From Streptomyces umbrinus (GTDB lineage: Bacteria; Actinomycetota; Actinomycetes; Streptomycetales; Streptomycetaceae): 64,000 nucleotides of DNA. The stretch spans positions 1 to 64,000 of the forward strand of contig NZ_JAUSZI010000002.1 of NCBI RefSeq assembly GCF_030817415.1, in the 5' to 3' direction. The position numbers and the translations under genes were made by a program. The notes beneath the pieces are model-generated. The model made no database searches and was not told where the DNA came from. It was given only the letters and a program-made list of their open reading frames with translations. This document shows, in pieces, positions 43,573 through 52,214 of this stretch (the first letter of the stretch is position 1; each line of letters opens with the position of its first letter).

Positions 43573-43923
43573 ATGCCGCCCGCCGTTGTGAACAGGCAGT
43601 GGGACAGGCTGATGCCCGCGCAGCAGTACCTGCTGGAGACGCTCGGCATCGAGCCCGCGGCTGAGGGCGAGGCGATCGGGCCGATGCGGCGGTCGCAGGA
43701 TGAGCGGTGGAACACCAACGTGGCCGCCGCCCGCCAGTTCCACGCACGCGAGGGCCACCTGCGTCCGGCACGCAAGCACGTCGAAAACGTGAACGGCGAG
43801 TTGATCAAACTCGGGGCATTTTTGGATAACGCCCGCAAGAGGGCCGCGAAGTTGAGTGCGGAGCGTCGTGGCCAGTTGGCCGGTCTCGGTCTGGAGTGGG
43901 CGGCGCAGGAGGGGAGCGCGTGA
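43573..43923 (+). pseudogene. Helicase-associated-domain protein, 5'-truncated
   Basis: WDRLMPAQQYLLETLGIEPA, then QDERWNTNVAAARQFHAREGHLRPAR and ELIKLGAFLDNARKRAAKLS: the last HA repeat and tail of a helicase-type protein. The motor domain is absent, cut off by the ISL3 element. An ATG at 43612 could make a 103-residue protein. Stop TGA overlaps the next ATG (TGATG), so the two are coupled. Confidence 0.7.
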
Positions 43924-44375
43924 TGTGGAGTGCTAAGGATGTGGCCCGGGCTACGGTCCGGCGGCAGCTGGACTCCCCCGGTGATCGTGGCCCGTACGAA
44001 TGGGACCCGGAGGACCTCGCCGAGCAGCGGGTGGCGCGGCATACCGAATGGCGCCGTATCACCGCCCTGATGGACGCTCAGGGCTGGCCCGTCTACAGCC
44101 CGGAGCAGGACGTCCAGGGCAGTACATGGGCACGCGAGCGCGACGCACAGCGAGAGGGCGCCCTCGCCCGTCGTGCCGCATGGCAGATGGAACAGCAGGA
44201 CGCCCGCGATGAGCTGAAGACGCAGGTGTGGCTGTCCGCCGACGTGAGCCGCCGGCTGCGCGCGATTGCCGCCCGCACCGGCCTTGAGCCGGAGCAGGTC
44301 CTCGCCCAACTCGCCGACCAGGTCCGCATGAACGACGACGGCGCCCTCACGGTCGACACCTTCACCCCACGCTGA
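43923..44375 (+). CDS. Ribbon-helix-helix-like plasmid protein with internal deletion
   Basis: 150 residues, in the same family as the protein at 14906 but with residues corresponding to GEGLSVAQVADKVAEAERRE... removed in frame: the reading goes directly from VRRQ to LDSPGDRG. The borders are CGGCGGCAG and CGGCAGCAG in the intact gene, so recombination between short repeats would explain it. The C-terminal SADVSRRLRAIAARTGLEPE region is kept, so DNA binding may be retained while the N-terminal helix is lost. Confidence 0.68.
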   Translation: MWSAKDVARATVRRQLDSPGDRGPYEWDPEDLAEQRVARHTEWRRITALMDAQGWPVYSPEQDVQGSTWARERDAQREGALARRAAWQMEQQDARDELKTQVWLSADVSRRLRAIAARTGLEPEQVLAQLADQVRMNDDGALTVDTFTPR

Positions 44376-44378
44376 CCG

Positions 44379-44416
44379 GCTGCCCCGCACGCGCGACCTG
44401 GCGAGTGCGGGGCAGC
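44379..44416 (+). terminator. Hairpin terminator after ribbon-helix-helix gene
   Basis: A 16-bp stem with a single mismatch: 44379-44394 with 44401-44416 (GCTGCCCCGCAC core), six-base loop. It begins 4 bases past the stop codon. A relic of it is at 11353. Confidence 0.82.
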
Positions 44417-44519
44417 CTGCGCAATGCCGCCTTAGCTTACGGCGAGAGCCCGGCCGCGCTCAGTGGTGACGGCCCGCGAAGACGCCGGGCGCCGCCGATC
44501 TAACCCGAGGGGAACGTGC

Positions 44520-45089
44520 TCATACCGCTACCCCCGCGAGAGGCACTTCGGCGATCGGGTCCCACCTGATGTGCGCACCGTCGTGCCACTGCTCAACGAG
44601 GTGCAGCCGGTCCGCGACCACGGTCGTGGACACCGGGTGCTCGATGTCTGCCAGGGCGGCCTTGAGCGTAGTCGCGTCGACGTCCTCAGCGCCGTCTGCG
44701 GCGTAGGCGACGGTTGCATGGGGATAGCGGCTCGGAGCGGCCTTGAAGGCGGCTCCGGTGCGGGTCATCGACTGGCTGAGGGCTTCCACAATCTCGGTGA
44801 ACACACGTCCCGGCCATCCGCTGATCTCCACGGCGACGTTGCCCACTGCGGGCCGGTCGAACGTCAGGGTGAAGGGCTGCACCGTCTGCGCGTAGGCCCG
44901 GACGTCATCGAGGAGCGCGTCCATGTCGACATCGGTGACGCTCAGGCCGACGGCGTGCAGGAGCGTGCAGTGGATCCCCGATACCGGCACGCTCTGCAGG
45001 CCCGGCGGGGCGAATCCCGTGTGTAGGCCCGCATTCGGAATGTCCTGTTCCGTTGTGATGGCCTGGGCTTTTCCGGCTGTCTCATTTAG
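44520..45089 (-). CDS. 2H phosphoesterase-like protein (5' end uncertain)
   Basis: The frame contains the two 2H motifs, HCTLLH and HATVAYA, with VTDVDMDALLDDVRAYAQTV and LHLVEQWHDGAHIRWDPIAE, as in 2'-5' RNA ligase relatives. No ATG or GTG start is seen in a good place before the first motif (open frame extends to 45275); the beginning (LNETAGKAQAITTEQD) may use an unusual start or the true 5' end is lost. It differs from the complete family member at 6756. Confidence 0.6.
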   Translation of the reverse strand, partial: LNETAGKAQAITTEQDIPNAGLHTGFAPPGLQSVPVSGIHCTLLHAVGLSVTDVDMDALLDDVRAYAQTVQPFTLTFDRPAVGNVAVEISGWPGRVFTEIVEALSQSMTRTGAAFKAAPSRYPHATVAYAADGAEDVDATTLKAALADIEHPVSTTVVADRLHLVEQWHDGAHIRWDPIAEVPLAGVAV

Positions 45090-45274
45090 AGGACACAGCA
45101 CTTCTGTCTCACGATCTTGTCCCTTGGTTCTTCGGCTACCCGCGCTTGCCGAGCGTCGGCAGGCCACCCGACACCGTTCGTACGCTGCGCCCGCGACGGT
45201 CCGACCGCTTGGCCATCGGCAGTTGACGGGCCAGTGAGCTCCAATTGAGCCGCCTCGTCCGGCTCCGAGGTGCA

Positions 45275-45313
45275 TCAGGGGTGCGTCAGGGCCGAGTCAG
45301 GGGTGCGTCAGGG
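45275..45313. repeat. Direct repeat TCAGGGGTGCGTCAGGG
   Basis: Two exact 17-bp copies, 45275-45291 and 45297-45313. They stand about 100 bases before the oxidoreductase gene; a regulator-binding role is possible. Confidence 0.5.
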
Positions 45314-45353
45314 GGATCCCCTATGGATCGGCGGGAGATGTGGACCTCACCCT

Positions 45354-45387
45354 GATAGTCGATGTCGGCTAGTCGATGTCGACTATC
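45354..45387. promoter_or_regulatory. Operator-like inverted and direct repeats
   Basis: The 9-bp arms GATAGTCGA (45354-45362) and TCGACTATC (45379-45387) are perfect complements; between and within them AGTCGATGTCG occurs twice (45357-45367, 45371-45381). It is 22 bases before the start of the oxidoreductase gene. The PadR regulator encoded downstream is a natural candidate to bind it. Confidence 0.6.
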
Positions 45388-45408
45388 TAGCCAGTGAGGG
45401 AGAACCAG

Positions 45409-47244
45409 ATGCCAGACCACCTCCCCGTCCAGAAGCGGCGGCCGCCCATGGGTAGCCGCGGTGCACTGATCACGCTGTACTCCTACGCCGTACTCGCGCT
45501 CGCCGCGGGCCTGTTGCCGCCGCTGGTGGCAGGCGCGCTCCGGTTCGCGGAGGCGCGTACCCCGGTATGGATCGTCTGTTCCGCGGTCTCCGGTGGGCTC
45601 GCCCTGCTGTTGACCTTCCGTCCCCGCCCGTCCCGCCGAGCCGTGCTTGTCCCGGGATGGCTGCTGCTGGCGCTGACCACGGCGCAGGCGTTCGTGATCG
45701 CGGAACTGCCGGCTCTGCTCGGCCTCTACGCCGTCGCGCCCGTGCTGGCATCGCTGGCCGGCCGACTCGCCGGGCGGCCACGCAAAGCCCTGCTGGCCGT
45801 GCATGTAATCGCCGCCGGCTGCTGGGCCGGCGTCGCGCTGATGATGGCGGCGATCGGCATCACCACACTGGCCAGCGACGATGTCGAGTACATCGCCGGG
45901 GCGTACGCGCTGATGGAGACGTTCGATGTCAGTCTGCTGGGCTGGTTGAACTTCGCCGCCACCCTGTCGGGTATCGGACTTGCCGTCACGTCCCAGTGGG
46001 GAGTGGTGCGGTACTACTGGGTCGCGGCCAAACTCGCGATCTCTCTGGTGATCCTCTTCTCGGCGTTCAGCTGGATCCACGGCACGTTGGAAGAGGCCGT
46101 CGTAGAAGCCGAGCGGCTCGCCGAGACCGGTGGCTCGGCCGCGCAGCTCGGCAGCGGGCCGGTCGTGGTGGCCTCCGGGTTCGGCTTCGCCTTCCTGTTG
46201 CTGGTGCTGGCCACCCTGCTGTCGCTGTACAAGCCGGGCGGCAGGACCAGGCGGGGCCGCCGCGTCCTGGCTGCTCAGCGGGGCACGAGGTCCCAGGAGA
46301 TCCCGGTCACCGTCACCGACGTACGCGAGGTGGCGCAGGACACCGTGGCGCTGACCCTGCGGCCGGCGGGGACGGAGCGGCTGCCCGAGTGGGAGCCGGG
46401 CGCCCATGTCGATCTGATGCTGCCGTCGGGGCGGGTGCGCCAGTACTCGCTCTACGGCGACCCGGCCAACCCCGCTGACGCGGACACGTACCGGATCGCC
46501 GTACTGCGCGAAGAACACGGGCGGGGCGGTTCGGCCGAGGTCCATCAGCTGGCTGTCGGCGCGCGGATCGCGATCCGCGGGCCTCGTAACAACTTCCCCC
46601 TCGTCGGCGCTCCCGCTCACCTCTTCATCGCCGGCGGCATCGGCATTGTGCCCTTCCTTCCGATGATCCGCCGACTGGCCGAGGCGGGTGCCGACTGGCG
46701 GCTCGTCCACCGCGGCCGGTCCCTGCGCCGGATGGCCTTCGCCGACGCACTCGCCCAACAGTATCCCGGCCACGTGGACCTCATGCCGTCCGACACCCGG
46801 CCGCGACCGGACCTGGACGCAATCCTGCGGGGCGCGCCTGCGCAGGCCGCGGTGTACTGCTGCGGACCGGAGGGTCTCATCGACGCGGTTCGGGCGGCCA
46901 TGCCCGAGGCGCTCCCGCACGGCACGCTCCGCGTCGAACGGTTCGCCGCCGGCGACCGGGCGACCGGCAAGGCCGACACACCCTTCGAGGCCGAACTCGC
47001 ACGCAGCGGCCGGACCGTTCGCGTACCCGTCGGCCGGACGCTGCTCAGCGCCATCCAAGAGGTCGACCCCACGATCGACCGCTCCTGTGAGGACGGGATC
47101 TGCGGCAGCTGTGCGACCCGTGTGCTTGACGGCGACCCCGAACACCGCGACGACGTACTACAGCCCGACGAGCGCGACCGGCGCGACATCATCTACCCCT
47201 GCGTCTCCCGTGCCCGCGGCGACCGGATCGTGCTCGACGCCTGA
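45409..47244 (+). CDS. Membrane-domain/phthalate-dioxygenase-reductase-like fusion protein
   Basis: 611 residues from ATG 45409, preceded by GAGGGAGAA. The first 280 residues hold about eight hydrophobic helices, of which LLAVHVIAAGCWAGVALMMA and YYWVAAKLAISLVILFSAF resemble DUF2269-type membrane proteins. Residues about 300-610 are a reductase: FAD/FMN-binding RQYSLYG, NAD-binding GGIGIVPFLPM, and a C-terminal 2Fe-2S ferredoxin with SCEDGICGSC and a last Cys in YPC. Electrons from NAD(P)H could thus be passed in or at the membrane. No oxygenase partner is encoded nearby. Confidence 0.85.
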   Translation: MPDHLPVQKRRPPMGSRGALITLYSYAVLALAAGLLPPLVAGALRFAEARTPVWIVCSAVSGGLALLLTFRPRPSRRAVLVPGWLLLALTTAQAFVIAELPALLGLYAVAPVLASLAGRLAGRPRKALLAVHVIAAGCWAGVALMMAAIGITTLASDDVEYIAGAYALMETFDVSLLGWLNFAATLSGIGLAVTSQWGVVRYYWVAAKLAISLVILFSAFSWIHGTLEEAVVEAERLAETGGSAAQLGSGPVVVASGFGFAFLLLVLATLLSLYKPGGRTRRGRRVLAAQRGTRSQEIPVTVTDVREVAQDTVALTLRPAGTERLPEWEPGAHVDLMLPSGRVRQYSLYGDPANPADADTYRIAVLREEHGRGGSAEVHQLAVGARIAIRGPRNNFPLVGAPAHLFIAGGIGIVPFLPMIRRLAEAGADWRLVHRGRSLRRMAFADALAQQYPGHVDLMPSDTRPRPDLDAILRGAPAQAAVYCCGPEGLIDAVRAAMPEALPHGTLRVERFAAGDRATGKADTPFEAELARSGRTVRVPVGRTLLSAIQEVDPTIDRSCEDGICGSCATRVLDGDPEHRDDVLQPDERDRRDIIYPCVSRARGDRIVLDA

Positions 47245-47325
47245 AACCCCCGACGTTGCCCGAGCCGCGGCCGGGGATCCGCCGGATGCAATGCACCGTC
47301 TGCACCCCAGACAGGAGAGACGACC

Positions 47326-47856
47326 ATGAATAACGACCTCAACCGGCGCAAGCTGCTGGGACGAGCCACAGCCGCGGCTGCGGGACTGACCGCCGTCGGT
47401 GCCGCCGTGCCCGGCGACGCCGAAGCCGCGACGGCCCGCCCCGGCCACGGTGGCGAATACCTGCTCCGCCTGTTCACACACCCTGTACTGGGCACCTGGC
47501 GGGGGACGGTCAGCCGCTCCGACGGTGAGATCGAGCAGACCCTGCTCGCCTTCCATCCCGGCGGGATGTTCACCGCCTTCACTGACGGCTTTCACGTCGC
47601 CATCGGACGGTGGGAAGACCACGGCGACACACAGGTCACCTTCGGGCTGTGGCAGGTTCTGCCCGTCGACCTGTACGGCCGCCCCCACCGGTACCAGGGG
47701 GAAGTACGGGCCCGGCACGAGGCAGAGCTGGCCGGGGACACCCTCACCACTCACGGCGTTGGCAAGGGCATCGACCTGGAGGGCAACGTCCTGCTCACGG
47801 TCGACGTCGAGATCAAGGCCACCCGGTTCGGCTTGACCCTGCCTGAAGGCGAGTGA
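47326..47856 (+). CDS. Tat-exported small protein
   Basis: 176 residues. The start NRRKLLGRATAAAAGLTAV is a twin-arginine signal with a likely cleavage after AEA. The mature part (LRLFTHPVLGTWRGTV...FHPGGMFTAFTDGFHVAIGR) looks like a compact beta-barrel (lipocalin-like/SnoaL-like). Tat export suggests it folds, perhaps with a cofactor, before leaving the cell. It follows the oxidoreductase by 81 bases and may work with it. Confidence 0.72.
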   Translation: MNNDLNRRKLLGRATAAAAGLTAVGAAVPGDAEAATARPGHGGEYLLRLFTHPVLGTWRGTVSRSDGEIEQTLLAFHPGGMFTAFTDGFHVAIGRWEDHGDTQVTFGLWQVLPVDLYGRPHRYQGEVRARHEAELAGDTLTTHGVGKGIDLEGNVLLTVDVEIKATRFGLTLPEGE

Positions 47857-47942
47857 CGGCAGGCGGATTTGAGGGACCGGTCGATCCGGTCCGCCGGCCC
47901 ACGGTGATTCAATCGGACTCTCCGGCAAGAACGAGGAGCGTC

Positions 47943-48551
47943 ATGGACCAGGAACGCCGCAAGGTCAGCAACCCGCTCGCGCTCGCCGTACTGGCGTTCC
48001 TGGTCCAGCGGCCGATGCACCCCTACGAGATGGGACGGCTGCTGAAGGAGCGAAACCTGCAGCAAAGCATCAAGTACCGCAACAGCTCGCTCTACATGGT
48101 CGTCGAACAGCTGGACCGGGACGGCTACATCGCCCCGCAACAGACCTCTCGCGAAGGCCGCCGCCCCGAGCGCACCACCTACACGCTCACGGAGGCCGGG
48201 AGGGCTGAACTCCGCGACCGGATGCGCGACCTCGTCTCCGCCCCCGTCAAGGAGTACCCCCAGTTTCAGGCCGCGCTGGCACTCATCGTGGTGCTGGCCC
48301 CCAGCGAGGTGCCCGAACTACTTGGCCGGCGCCGGGAGACACTGGCCGAGCAGAGTGAGGAGATCCGCACCCGGATCGACGCCGCGCGCACCAAGCAGGT
48401 GGACCGCCTCTTCCTCATCGAACACGAATACGAGCTTGCCCTCATCGAAGCCGAACGGGCCTTCGTCCGCCAACTCGCCGAGCTGATCCAGGAAGATCCA
48501 CCGGGCTTCGGCGTCCTTTGGCGTGATCTCCACCCGGATGATCGGGACTGA
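47943..48551 (+). CDS. PadR family regulator
   Basis: 202 residues. PadR winged helix: LALAVLAFLVQRPMHPYEMG and SSLYMVVEQLDRDGYI...GRRPERTTYTLTEAG, then a PadR_C-type helical region (EHEYELALIEAERAFVRQLA). ATG 47943 has GAGGAG before it. Probably regulates the two upstream genes through the block at 45354-45387, as an autogenous operon. Confidence 0.88.
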   Translation: MDQERRKVSNPLALAVLAFLVQRPMHPYEMGRLLKERNLQQSIKYRNSSLYMVVEQLDRDGYIAPQQTSREGRRPERTTYTLTEAGRAELRDRMRDLVSAPVKEYPQFQAALALIVVLAPSEVPELLGRRRETLAEQSEEIRTRIDAARTKQVDRLFLIEHEYELALIEAERAFVRQLAELIQEDPPGFGVLWRDLHPDDRD

Positions 48552-48777
48552 CGGCAAGTTCGTGCCGTCCCGATATCTTCCTCGGGCTCCAAACGCCCGC
48601 AGCCGGCGCGCATTCCTTGCAGAGCGCTGAGGCCAAATGCTCAGGAGAGCGCCGCTACCTAAGGGCTGTCCCGTAACTGGCGGCATGACCACATGTGTTG
48701 TCAGCCGGACGTGGGATGCGGGTCTGGCGCACTGATATTCAAGGCGCCGCCTGAGGTAGCCGGACTACGCTGGCCGA
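48552..48777. other. Intergenic region with a solo IS end
   Basis: Contains CTAAGGGCTGTCCCGTAAC at 48658-48676, matching the ends of the IS5-like copies A and B (TAAG..TTGTCCCGTAA). The rest of an element is absent to the right. It may be the left end of copy B displaced by later events. Confidence 0.5.
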
Positions 48778-49557
48778 GTGATTGAGGACGGCTCCACTGA
48801 CCGCGGCAGTGTCACGACAGTGCGACGGATCGGCGCGACGATCCGTAGGCCGACAGGCGCGTGGACACCTGCCGTACACGCCCTGCTGAGCCACCTGGAG
48901 GAGGTGGGGTTCGGCAGGGCTCCCCGCGCGTTGGGCACTGACGGCGCCGACGAAGTGCTGTCGTTGCTCTACGGCGAGCCCGCATTCACGCCCTGGCCAG
49001 AAGGTTTGCGCTCCTCACATGGAGTCGGTGAGCTGGGCCGCTGGCTGCGGGGCTACCACGATGCCGTTCGGACCTTCCGGCCGCCGGCCGATGCCCACTG
49101 GCAGGGCCAGGAAGAAGAGTGGCGGCCAGGCATGGTGATCCGACACGGAGACCTCGGGCCGTGGAACTCGATCTGGGATGGTGGCCAGCTCGCTGGCTTC
49201 ATCGATTGGGACTTCGCCGCGCCCGGCCACGCCATCGACGACTTGGCCCAACTCGCCTGGTACGCCGTCCCGCTGCGGTCCATGGAGCAGCAGCGACGGG
49301 CGTCGGTCACTGGCTCCAGCACCCTGCAGGCCCGGCTTCATGCGCTCTGTACTACTTACGGTGAACAGCCTGTCGCTGTGATCGAGGCGCTGGACGCCCT
49401 TCAGTCCCGCGAGGCCGCACGTATCGAACGCCTCGGCAGACAGGGCACCGAGCCATGGGCGACCTTTCTCGCCCGCGGTGACGCAGCTGAGATGTTGGCC
49501 GAGCAGTGCTGGATCCGCTCGGAAAGTGACGCACTCTTGGACACTGGGCACAAGTGA
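48778..49557 (+). CDS. Phosphotransferase family protein (APH-like)
   Basis: 259 residues from GTG 48778. The catalytic loop VIRHGDLGPWNSIWDG and the metal-binding FIDWDFAAPG are those of aminoglycoside/choline phosphotransferase-like kinases. The N-lobe is short and lacks an obvious glycine loop. The substrate could be an antibiotic or a small metabolite; no resistance assignment is justified. Confidence 0.8.
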   Translation: MIEDGSTDRGSVTTVRRIGATIRRPTGAWTPAVHALLSHLEEVGFGRAPRALGTDGADEVLSLLYGEPAFTPWPEGLRSSHGVGELGRWLRGYHDAVRTFRPPADAHWQGQEEEWRPGMVIRHGDLGPWNSIWDGGQLAGFIDWDFAAPGHAIDDLAQLAWYAVPLRSMEQQRRASVTGSSTLQARLHALCTTYGEQPVAVIEALDALQSREAARIERLGRQGTEPWATFLARGDAAEMLAEQCWIRSESDALLDTGHK

Positions 49558-49733
49558 CAACCATCTCCAGCCTGTAGACCACGGGTGTGGGTATGTCGGT
49601 GAGTTTGGGGAACAGGTGTCGCTCAGCGCCGAGAACGCGTCGGATTGAGGCGTGTGGGTGTCGGTGAGTTTCGGCAACACCAGGGGGCTTGCGGTGGGAG
49701 CATGGGTGTGCTCCGTGCTGCGAGGGGGCGTCG

Positions 49734-50381
49734 ATGGCGCCGAGATCGAGGGTCGAGCTGTACGCGGCGATCCGTCGGGATTGCCGTGCTGGGATGACGA
49801 AGCGGGCCGTGCTGCACGCCAACGATCTGATCGTCTACGACGGAAGCACGGAGATCGCCCGGCACGAACGGCTAATCGCCAAAGGCGGAGAACGGCTGGT
49901 GCTGGACCACTACCTGGAAGCCCTGGTGCGCAAGCCCGGCGCCCTGCCCGGGGCGACCGCCCTCGAACAGGCCAAAGCCGCAGGGAAGTTCACTCCCGTC
50001 CACGACGCGTGGTGGGCTGCGGCCTGCAAGGCCCATGGTGATCGGGACGGCACCCGGGCCCTCATCGAGGTATTGCTGCTGGGCCGACGCATCCCGCACG
50101 AGGACCTGGTGACCGGGCTCGCGGCCACGCTGCGGGTGGGTGCGCTGACCGCAGACGCCGTTGCCCTGGAGGCCCGCAAGGCCCAGGAAGCCGACGACGC
50201 CGACACAGCCCTCGCCGAACCGAAGCTGCCTCTGCGGCGGGAGCCGACGGTGACCTTCCTGACCGCGCGCCGGCTGGCTCATCTGCCGCCCGACACCCGC
50301 CCCCTGCCTTCGCCCGCCCCCTACGGCCAGCTTCTTGGCCGCCGCACCAATCACACCAGCACGGGAGACCAGATGCCATGA
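49734..50381 (+). pseudogene. IstA with in-frame loss of the DDE core
   Basis: 215 residues. The first 25 (MAPRSRVELYAAIRRDCRAG) are the normal IstA start; at about residue 28 the reading jumps to VLHANDLIVYDGSTEIARHE, normally near residue 330, and continues to the usual C-terminal tail (ALTADAVALEARKAQEADDA). The helix-turn-helix and catalytic DDE domains are gone but the frame is kept. The stop overlaps the istB start. Confidence 0.75.
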
Positions 50382-51169
50382 ACGCCACCAGCCACCGCCG
50401 GATGAGCGAACAAGCGGCCGAAACCGCCGTCGTCGGCGCCTGCCGGATGCTCCGCCTGCCAACCATCCGCTTGAAGTTCCCGGACCTGGCCGAGCAGGCC
50501 GCCCGCGAGCAGATGTCCTACCTCACCTTCCTCGCCGAACTGCTGCTGGCCGAATGCGACGACCGGGCACGGCGCCGCTCCGAACGCCGCATCAAAGCCG
50601 CGGCCTTCCCGAGGCAAAAGTCGGTGCGGGAGTTCGACTTCGACGCCAATTTCAACATCGACGCCGCCGTCGTCCACACGCTGGCGACCTGCGAGTGGGT
50701 GAAGAAGGGACAGCCGCTCTGTCTGATCGGCGACTCCGGCACCGGCAAATCCCACCTGCTCATCGCGCTTGGGACCGAGGCGGCGATGGCCGGATTCCGG
50801 GTGAAGTACACCCTGGCGACCAAACTCGTCAACGAACTCGTCGAGGCCGCGGACGAGAAGCAGCTGACCAAGACCATCGCCCGCTACGGACGCGTCGATC
50901 TTTTGTGCATCGACGAACTCGGCTACATGGAACTCGACAAACACGGCGCCGAGTTGCTGTTCCAGGTGCTGACCGAACGAGAGGAGAAGAACAGCGTCGC
51001 CATCGCCTCCAACGAAGCCTTCGGTGGATGGACCAAGACGTTCACAGATCCCCGGCTCTGCACCGCCATCGTCGACCGGCTCACCTTCAACGGCACGATC
51101 ATCGAGACCGGCACCGACTCCTACCGCCTGGCCCAGACCAGGGCCAAGGCAGAGGCTGCCACGACCTGA
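50378..51169 (+). CDS. istB: IS21 transposition helper ATPase IstB
   Basis: 263 residues. AAA+ ATPase with Walker A GDSGTGKSH (118-126) and Walker B LLCIDELGYM (about 174-183). A complete IstB, coupled by overlap (ATGA) to the shortened istA. Its last 32 codons are found as relics at 24719 and 41219. Assists transposition only with a complete IstA elsewhere. Confidence 0.92.
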   Translation: MNATSHRRMSEQAAETAVVGACRMLRLPTIRLKFPDLAEQAAREQMSYLTFLAELLLAECDDRARRRSERRIKAAAFPRQKSVREFDFDANFNIDAAVVHTLATCEWVKKGQPLCLIGDSGTGKSHLLIALGTEAAMAGFRVKYTLATKLVNELVEAADEKQLTKTIARYGRVDLLCIDELGYMELDKHGAELLFQVLTEREEKNSVAIASNEAFGGWTKTFTDPRLCTAIVDRLTFNGTIIETGTDSYRLAQTRAKAEAATT

Positions 51170-51223
51170 GCAGGTGGGGACTGGCGCGGTGGCCGGCGCT
51201 CCGCTGTCAGTCCCCGGATCTGG

Positions 51224-52054
51224 TCATCCGACCATGTCGTGGGGCACGGCCAAGACTTCCCGGGCGAACAGGCTGGTCAGGTCCAGCGGATCGTCTTTGG
51301 CGCAGGCATCGGCGACCTCGTCGATGAGCTGGTCGTAGTCGGGCCCCGTCTTGCCCTGATAAGCGTTGGTCATGAGGCCCCATTCGTCCCAGGGCAGCAT
51401 TTCCATCTTGCAGAGCGCCGCGAGGTCGCGGACAGCGTTGCCGCTGATCTCGGCCGGTCCCCAGGCGAAATCGACACCGGCCACCCCGAACTTCTGACCG
51501 TCGACCGAACCTTGGCGATACTGAACCCACGCCTCGCCCCCGGTCAGGAACTCGCCAACAGCGAGATTCTCGGGACGCTCGACATACGTCTTGCCGAGGT
51601 GTTCGGTGTCGACGCGCACCCAGCGCCGCTGGTCGGCGTCCCAGTACTCGGTGATCCAGTGATCAACGCCGCAGCCCTCCAGGAAGTAGGTCCCGAAACC
51701 GCACCGAGCCCGCGAGGGTATGCCCCTCGCTCGCAGGAATGAGGAGGCGATGGTGGCGAAGTGCCGGCAGGTTCCGATCACCCGTGTCTCAGGGGTGCGA
51801 GCTCGCTGCAGCGGGGACGGATCGAGGGCGATCAGGGCGGCGATCAGCTCGCTGACCGGCCGGATGTTCTTCTCCGCGAGCCGCGCCTCACCGATCCCTA
51901 ACGCGGCGGCGTCCACAGGCTGAATGACCAGACCTTGCGCGGCGGCGCAGATGCCAACGGGGTCTTCCGGCAGGCTCTCGATGAGCTGGAGCTGCGTCGC
52001 GTCCAGGCTCGTGAAGGGTCCGGGCTGGGAGTAGTCGAGCGCGTCATCGGCCAT
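51224..52054 (-). CDS. Transglutaminase-like superfamily protein
   Basis: 276 residues. Catalytic Cys in VIGTCRHFATIA, His in VDHWITEYW, Asp in VRVDTEH, in the right order for transglutaminase/peptidase folds. No signal peptide, so cytoplasmic. Family members may be peptide hydrolases or ligases. The C-terminus abuts the IS21 right end, and a duplicated fragment of it lies at 41.4 kb beside an IstB tail. Confidence 0.82.
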   Translation of the reverse strand: MADDALDYSQPGPFTSLDATQLQLIESLPEDPVGICAAAQGLVIQPVDAAALGIGEARLAEKNIRPVSELIAALIALDPSPLQRARTPETRVIGTCRHFATIASSFLRARGIPSRARCGFGTYFLEGCGVDHWITEYWDADQRRWVRVDTEHLGKTYVERPENLAVGEFLTGGEAWVQYRQGSVDGQKFGVAGVDFAWGPAEISGNAVRDLAALCKMEMLPWDEWGLMTNAYQGKTGPDYDQLIDEVADACAKDDPLDLTSLFAREVLAVPHDMVG

Positions 52055-52214
52055 AACCGGGCATCGTATGCGGCGGGTCTGACATCCGGCCCCGCGCAGC
52101 CCTCAGCCGATCCACGATGCTGCTGAAACGCGCCGACATTTCGGCCGCCAAGCACGCTCAAGCGTTCCCAGAATTCACCGTCAGACGTTGCTGCTTCCCA
52201 CCGACACAATCAAC

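Larger units (their letters stand above)
45090..45408. other. Regulatory region upstream of the oxidoreductase gene
   Basis: No gene is supported. It includes a pair of direct repeats and an operator-like symmetric block, both described separately. Confidence 0.45.
49574..51215. mobile_element. IS21 family element with internal deletion
   Basis: A left end with repeated TGTCGGTGAGTTT words (49591-49603 and 49660-49672), a shortened istA, and an intact istB. Right end borders near 51215, where an inverted repeat GGGGACTG/CAGTCCCC (51177-51184 and 51208-51215) precedes the transglutaminase gene. IstA lacks its catalytic centre, so it cannot move on its own. Confidence 0.78.

Noticed and set aside
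48778..49557. Aminoglycoside resistance gene
   Set aside because: The HGD...N and D motifs show a kinase-like fold only; many relatives act on metabolites, and nothing here defines the substrate.
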